Assembly: GCA_964403885.1 (NCBI GenBank) | Contig: CAYOHY010000064.1 | Span: 1 to 9,402, forward strand | From: CAYOHY01 sp964403885 | Lineage (GTDB): Bacteria; Actinomycetota; Coriobacteriia; Anaerosomatales; PHET01 | DNA: 9,402 nucleotides | Reading direction: 5' to 3' | Part shown: in pieces, positions 6,367 to 9,402 of the stretch | How positions within the stretch are numbered: position 1 is the stretch's first letter | Layout of the letters: each line of letters opens with the position of its first letter | Program-made: the position numbers and the translations under genes | The notes under the pieces: model-generated | What the model was told of the DNA's origin: nothing | The model's input: the letters and a program-made list of their open reading frames with translations, nothing else | The model's database searches: none

Positions 6367-7290
6367 GTGCGAATCCTTGTGGTCATCAATCTGAGGTCCG
6401 GCGGAAGTGACGCCGGGCTCTACGACTTCGCTCGCATCCTGGGGCTGCAAGGCTGCGAGATCGTGGTTCGCTTCGCTTCCGAAGAGCGTCGCCTCGAAGA
6501 CCTCGTCACCGACGCGGCCCAGTTCGACCGCGTGGTGGCCGCCGGCGGAGACGGGACGGTGAGTGCGATCTGCTACGCCGTTCGCGACTCCGGGGTGCCC
6601 GTGCTCGTGTACCCCGCGGGTACGGCCAACCTGCTCGCGCTCAACCTGGGACTCCCGCTCGATGCAGCCGCACTGGCGCGTGTCACGCTCGAAGGCGTGC
6701 CCGCACGTTTCGACCTTGGCGAGCTCGAGCTTCGAGGCGCTGACGGCGAGATGACCCGCACGGGATTCACCGTCATGGCGGGAGCGGGCTACGACGCGTC
6801 GATCATGGAGTCGGCCATACCGCTGAAATCCACCTTCGGGCCCGCGGCCTACCTCATGGCCGCGGTGGGCAACATCGCGCCGGTCGCGGCGTCGTTCGAA
6901 CTCGTGCTCGACGGCGAACATGTGAGCACCGACGGCATCGCGGTCCTGCTCGTGAACTTCGGCCGCATCCAGTTCGACTTGGCGGTCACTCACGGCTGGG
7001 ACGCCCGCGACGGGCTCTTCGACGTCGTGGTGATACGCACCAAGAACGTGGCCGGACTTCTGCCGGTCGTCTTCTCGGCGATGATGACGCGCGCGGGAGA
7101 CATGACGCCCAGCCCTCCCGGACTGGACATCTATCGGGCCGCTCGTGTCGAGGTGAGCGCGTACCCGCAGCTCAAGATGCAGTACGACGGCGAGTCGATC
7201 GAATCCCTCACGCCGTTCGCCGCATCGGTGTTGCCCGGGGCCGCCACACTCGTGGTGCCGGCGGGCTCACCGTACGCTCTCGAGGACTAG
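6367..7290 (+). CDS. Diacylglycerol / lipid kinase family protein (DagK-like)
   Basis: 307 residues. The N-terminal catalytic domain carries VVAAGGDGTVSAI at 56-68, with the invariant G60-G-D-G-T64 nucleotide-binding motif, and VYPAGTANLLALNLGLP at 81-97, the counterpart of the PLGTGNDFA loop, here with Ala in place of the second Gly. The C-terminal beta-sandwich domain includes the FTVMAGAGYDASIM segment (about 134-147) and the terminal MQYDGESIE motif. Relatives phosphorylate diacylglycerol, undecaprenol or other lipids at the inner membrane face to recycle lipids; the substrate here is undetermined. The GTG start has AAGGGA seven bases upstream; the nearby ATG at 6351 is out of frame. It is alone on its strand, divergent from rnd (116-bp gap), and its TAG overlaps the terC stop. 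Confidence 0.92.
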   Translation: MRILVVINLRSGGSDAGLYDFARILGLQGCEIVVRFASEERRLEDLVTDAAQFDRVVAAGGDGTVSAICYAVRDSGVPVLVYPAGTANLLALNLGLPLDAAALARVTLEGVPARFDLGELELRGADGEMTRTGFTVMAGAGYDASIMESAIPLKSTFGPAAYLMAAVGNIAPVAASFELVLDGEHVSTDGIAVLLVNFGRIQFDLAVTHGWDARDGLFDVVVIRTKNVAGLLPVVFSAMMTRAGDMTPSPPGLDIYRAARVEVSAYPQLKMQYDGESIESLTPFAASVLPGAATLVVPAGSPYALED

Positions 7291-8057
7291 GACGCGGTAC
7301 CTTCCTCGGCCAGCTTGCGCTCGAGGTTCGCTTCGTAGCGTATCTGGATGAGCTCGACACCCAGCGAGAAGAACATCGCGAAGTACACGAATCCCTTGGG
7401 GATGGTGTACTCCATCGCCTCGGCCGTCAGAAGCGTGCCGATCATCAGCAGGAACGACAGCGCCAAGATCTTGAGTGAGGCGTACTTGTTGATGAACTCC
7501 GATACGGGGTTCGCGAACATGATCATCACGATCATCGCCAAGACAACGGCGAGCACCATGATGGCGAAGCTCTCGGCCAGGCCAACCGCGGTGATCACGG
7601 AGTCGAGCGAGAACACGACGTCCATGATCGCGATGTTCAAGATGACCGGCCAGAACTTGGCCGGCGCCTGGTTGGCGCGAATGCCCTCGTCGTGAAGCTC
7701 GACCTTGTGGTAGATCTCCGAGACGGCCTTCCAGATGAGGAACAGGCCACCGACGAGCAGGATGAGCGACTCACCGGTGATCACAAGCGGTTCGCCGCCA
7801 TGGAGGCGCACGAACGGGATCGTGAACAGCGGCTCAGTCAGACTGGCGATCCACGAGATCGAGAACAGCAGCATGAGACGCGTCACGAGCGCTGCTGCAA
7901 GGCCAAGCTGACGGCCCAGCTTGCGCTGCTCCTGCGGCAGACGCTCCGTGAGGATCGCGACGAACACGAGGTTGTCGATGCCGAGGACGATCTCAAGCAG
8001 CGACAGGGTCGCCAGTGCGATGAGATTCTCAGGCGTGAACAGTGACGCGAGATCCAT
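7287..8057 (-). CDS. TerC family integral membrane protein
   Basis: 256 residues with about seven to eight hydrophobic segments. Both acidic signature motifs of the family are present: LEIVLGIDNLVFVAIL at 21-36 and IMDVVFSLDSVITAVGL at 144-160, with D28, D146 and D152 placed inside membrane helices, plus FANPVSEFINKYASLKILAL at 181-200 and the closing VYFAMFFSLGVELIQIR. TerC relatives are linked to tellurite resistance and, in characterised bacterial cases, to manganese efflux and metal loading of exported proteins. Which applies here is unknown. The ATG at 8055-8057 follows GGAGG at a 4-base spacing. A longer frame to 8162 would include the upstream terminator and promoter, so it is rejected. 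No tellurite-resistance genes are nearby, so a general metal-ion role is more likely. Confidence 0.92.
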   Translation of the reverse strand: MDLASLFTPENLIALATLSLLEIVLGIDNLVFVAILTERLPQEQRKLGRQLGLAAALVTRLMLLFSISWIASLTEPLFTIPFVRLHGGEPLVITGESLILLVGGLFLIWKAVSEIYHKVELHDEGIRANQAPAKFWPVILNIAIMDVVFSLDSVITAVGLAESFAIMVLAVVLAMIVMIMFANPVSEFINKYASLKILALSFLLMIGTLLTAEAMEYTIPKGFVYFAMFFSLGVELIQIRYEANLERKLAEEGTAS

Positions 8058-8102
8058 GGTTCCTCCAACGCGGGAGTCCGTGCATGCGATGCGAACCGAC
8101 AC

Positions 8103-8108
8103 AGTATA
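8103..8108 (-). promoter_or_regulatory. -10 element of the terC promoter
   Basis: TATACT on the minus strand matches TATAAT at 5 of 6 positions. It lies about 45 bp before the terC ATG, giving a leader of roughly 40 nt. No good -35 is seen at the usual distance; that position falls inside the preceding terminator hairpin. Confidence 0.45.
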
Positions 8109-8111
8109 GAA

Positions 8112-8142
8112 GAACCCGCCCCACGGTGCGTGCGACGGGTTC
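8112..8142 (-). terminator. Terminator after the cytochrome lipoprotein gene
   Basis: GAACCCG and CGGGTTC (8112-8118, 8136-8142) form a 7-bp outer stem. CACG and CGTG form a small inner hairpin within the loop. On the minus strand the stem is followed by TTCTTCTAT, a moderate T-rich run. It begins 24 bp beyond the cytochrome stop codon and overlaps the terC promoter region. Confidence 0.55.
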
Positions 8143-8166
8143 ACGGACTCGACGGTGCCCACGACC

Positions 8167-8463
8167 TCATCGGCCGGCGAGATACTCCGCGATCTGAGCT
8201 GCCTCTTCCTCGGTGATCACCAGGCCATTGGTCTTCATGCGCGCAATGGTCTGTTGCCACTGCGCGAGGTCGTAGTCGACCGCATCGACCCGGTCGAGCG
8301 TGTGACACATGGTGCACTTGCTCTCGACCAGTGCCTGACCAGGGTCGGACACTCCGCCGTTGGACGTTTGCGATGGCGACGCTGTCGCGCCAGGCCCCGA
8401 CGAGCATCCAACCAGGACCATCATCCCGAGGAAGGCGACCACCACTCCGTGCACGAGCCTCAT
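8167..8463 (-). CDS. Small single-heme c-type cytochrome lipoprotein
   Basis: 98 residues. Residues 1-20 form a lipoprotein signal peptide: a short basic start (MRLVHG), a hydrophobic core, and lipobox L17-V-G-C20. A Ser/Gly/Thr/Pro-rich linker (21-40) follows. The heme c motif is C50-T-M-C53-H54, and M76 in the segment TIARMKTNG is the likely distal heme ligand. The C terminus (ITEEEAAQIAEYLAGR) is the closing helix of small class I cytochrome c domains. It should be lipid-anchored on the outer face of the membrane and carry one electron at a time; the redox partner is not identifiable here. GGAGG at 8469-8473 favours the ATG at 8461-8463 (5-base spacing) over the adjacent ATG at 8464-8466 (2 bases). 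It is divergent from the membrane-protein gene at 8535. Confidence 0.87.
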   Translation of the reverse strand: MRLVHGVVVAFLGMMVLVGCSSGPGATASPSQTSNGGVSDPGQALVESKCTMCHTLDRVDAVDYDLAQWQQTIARMKTNGLVITEEEAAQIAEYLAGR

Positions 8464-8534
8464 CATGTCCTCCGTCACCCCGATCAGCAGGTATGCTTGC
8501 GATGTATCTTCCCCACTCACCGGAGAGGTGCCGC

Positions 8535-9287
8535 ATGCGCGTGCGTCGTTGGCAACTCGAACTTGCCGCACTCCTTGTCCTGCTGACCGTCGCCCTGTAC
8601 GCGATCAGGTGGTTCCTGTTCCCCGGATCGAGCATGCACAACGAGATGCTGCGATTCCTCGTGGGCGACATCGGCTTCCTGTTCCTCCAGGTGCTCTTGG
8701 TCACGGTGTTCATCGATCGCGTATTCCAGCAGCGTGAGCATGAGGAGATGCGCCAGAAGCTCAACATGGTCGTCGGCGCGTTCTTCTCGGAAGCCGGCAC
8801 CGAGTTGCTCGGCAAGATCGCGGTGAGCGACCGCAACCTAGGCTCCGTGCGCAACGACCTCGTCCCCACCGGCACGTGGAAGCCGTCGGACTACTCGGCG
8901 GCAAAGAAGGCGTTCCGAGAGCATGACGTGCGTGTCGACCTGGGCGCGTGCGACCTCATGGAGCTCAAGGCCATCCTCTCGCGCGAGAAGTCATACCTGC
9001 TCGGGCTCTTGGCGAACCAGAGCCTGCTCGAACACGAGCAGTTCACCGACCTGTTGTGGGCCATCACGCATCTCGCCGAGGAGCTCTCCGTCCGAGAGGA
9101 CCTGGGGGCGCTGGCACCCGCGGACGCCGCACACATCGCCGGCGACGTGAAGCGCGCGTACCTGTTGCTGGGTAGCGAGTGGATCGACTACCTGAGCCAC
9201 CTGCAGGCGGTCTACCCGTACCTCTTCTCACTCGCGGTCCGCACCAACCCCCTGGACCCGGAGGCACAGCCCGTGGTCACCGCGTAG
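8535..9287 (+). CDS. Uncharacterised two-helix membrane protein with a conserved-looking cytoplasmic domain
   Basis: 250 residues; I cannot assign a function. Two hydrophobic helices are evident at about 9-29 and 41-61, joined by a short loop (PGSSMHNEML). A charged helix with coiled-coil character follows (DRVFQQREHEEMRQKLNMVV, 61-80), then a mostly helical soluble domain with GAFFSEAGTELL at 81-92 and a helical bundle up to about 235. By the positive-inside rule both ends are likely cytoplasmic. No catalytic, metal-binding or nucleotide-binding motif is visible. From memory it resembles a family of hypothetical proteins found in varied bacteria and archaea; no search was made. The ATG at 8535 has GGAGAGG six bases upstream; a frame open from 8331 runs antisense through the cytochrome gene and is not credible. 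It is divergent from the heme lipoprotein gene and ends before a strong terminator. Confidence 0.82.
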   Translation: MRVRRWQLELAALLVLLTVALYAIRWFLFPGSSMHNEMLRFLVGDIGFLFLQVLLVTVFIDRVFQQREHEEMRQKLNMVVGAFFSEAGTELLGKIAVSDRNLGSVRNDLVPTGTWKPSDYSAAKKAFREHDVRVDLGACDLMELKAILSREKSYLLGLLANQSLLEHEQFTDLLWAITHLAEELSVREDLGALAPADAAHIAGDVKRAYLLLGSEWIDYLSHLQAVYPYLFSLAVRTNPLDPEAQPVVTA

Positions 9288-9309
9288 AGCTGCCTGGCTC
9301 AAGACACAA

Positions 9310-9342
9310 AGAGAGGCCCCGGCGATTCGCCGAGGCCTCTTT
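9310..9342. terminator. Bidirectional terminator between the membrane-protein gene and tRNA-Val
   Basis: A long stem pairs 9312-9324 with 9328-9340, broken by a single C-A mismatch and closed by an ATT loop; outer A-T and G-T pairs extend it. The plus strand continues CTCTTTCATTTC; the minus strand continues CTCTTTGTGTCTT. T-rich tails on both sides suit two converging units, the plus-strand gene ending at 9287 and the tRNA entering from the right. Confidence 0.85.
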
Positions 9343-9351
9343 CATTTCGAA

Positions 9352-9402
9352 TGGTGGGCGCTAGAGGATTTGAACCTCTGACCCCTTCCGCGTCAAGGAA
9401 GT
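9352..9402 (-). tRNA. tRNA-Val (anticodon GAC), 3' two-thirds, runs off right edge
   Basis: 51 nt are visible. On the minus strand from the window edge: base 26 (A), anticodon arm CTTCC-TTGACGC-GGAAG (9385-9401) with U33 before GAC (9392-9394) and a purine at 37, a 5-nt variable loop GGGTC, a T arm AGAGG-TTCAAAT-CCTCT (9363-9379), 3' acceptor strand AGCGCCC, discriminator A, and a gene-encoded CCA at 9352-9354. The stems are perfect, so the gene looks functional. The D arm and 5' acceptor strand, which should read GGGCGCT, lie outside the window. No second tRNA or integrase is seen at its 3' end. Confidence 0.93.

Noticed and set aside
6349..6993. 214-codon open frame on the minus strand opposite the lipid kinase
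   Set aside because: It is antisense to a gene with the GGDGT motif and has no recognisable domain; composition is typical of a complementary-strand artefact.
8058..8162. N-terminal extension of TerC by 35 residues
   Set aside because: The extension would be encoded by the terminator and promoter region. The ATG at 8057 has a strong GGAGG and gives the usual TerC N terminus.
9352..9402. tRNA 3' end as an integration site for a mobile element
   Set aside because: No integrase, no duplicated tRNA 3' end and no composition shift are visible next to it; only an ordinary terminator follows.

Overview
This is a GC-rich bacterial chromosome segment (roughly two thirds G+C by eye) of mostly recognisable, vertically conserved genes packed on both strands. 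The mix suggests an anaerobic or facultative Gram-positive-type bacterium: AMP-forming acetyl-CoA synthetase, a RACo-like [2Fe-2S]/ASKHA ATPase, a YugP-type membrane zinc peptidase, TerC, a DagK-like lipid kinase and a single-heme lipoprotein. An actinobacterial lineage such as Coriobacteriia fits. That placement is an inference from gene content and style, not from any marker-gene comparison. I see no transposase, integrase, phage gene or CRISPR array.

Layout from left to right. (1) Positions 1-260, minus strand: the first 86 codons of acetyl-CoA synthetase, continuing off the left edge. (2) Positions 261-793: about 530 bp without a convincing gene. It holds a long presumed acs leader, an AT-rich patch that is the best promoter candidate, and a perfect 13-bp hairpin terminator closing the next gene. 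(3) Positions 794-4220, minus strand: a tight operon transcribed xseA > xseB > HIT protein > RACo-like ATPase, with 0, 3 and 7 bp between genes. It has an extended -10 promoter in front of xseA. (4) Positions 4331-6250, minus strand: ribonuclease D, then a YugP-like zinc metallopeptidase, ending in a perfect 12-bp-stem terminator. (5) Positions 6367-7290, plus strand: a diacylglycerol/lipid kinase, divergent from rnd. It is convergent with terC; the two stop codons share a CTAG palindrome. (6) Positions 7287-8463, minus strand: terC and, upstream of it, a 98-residue c-type cytochrome lipoprotein. (7) Positions 8535-9287, plus strand: an uncharacterised two-helix membrane protein. It is followed by a bidirectional terminator that also serves the 3' end of a tRNA-Val(GAC) entering from the right edge on the minus strand.

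Functionally the window is mainly nucleic-acid housekeeping (exonuclease VII, RNase D, tRNA-Val), membrane and envelope functions (YugP, TerC, lipid kinase) and acetate/one-carbon-linked metabolism (Acs, RACo-like protein). I found no clearly new multi-gene system. The items most worth a second look are the compact RACo-like ATPase placed in an exonuclease VII operon, the uncharacterised membrane protein divergent from the heme lipoprotein, and the long structured leader before acs.
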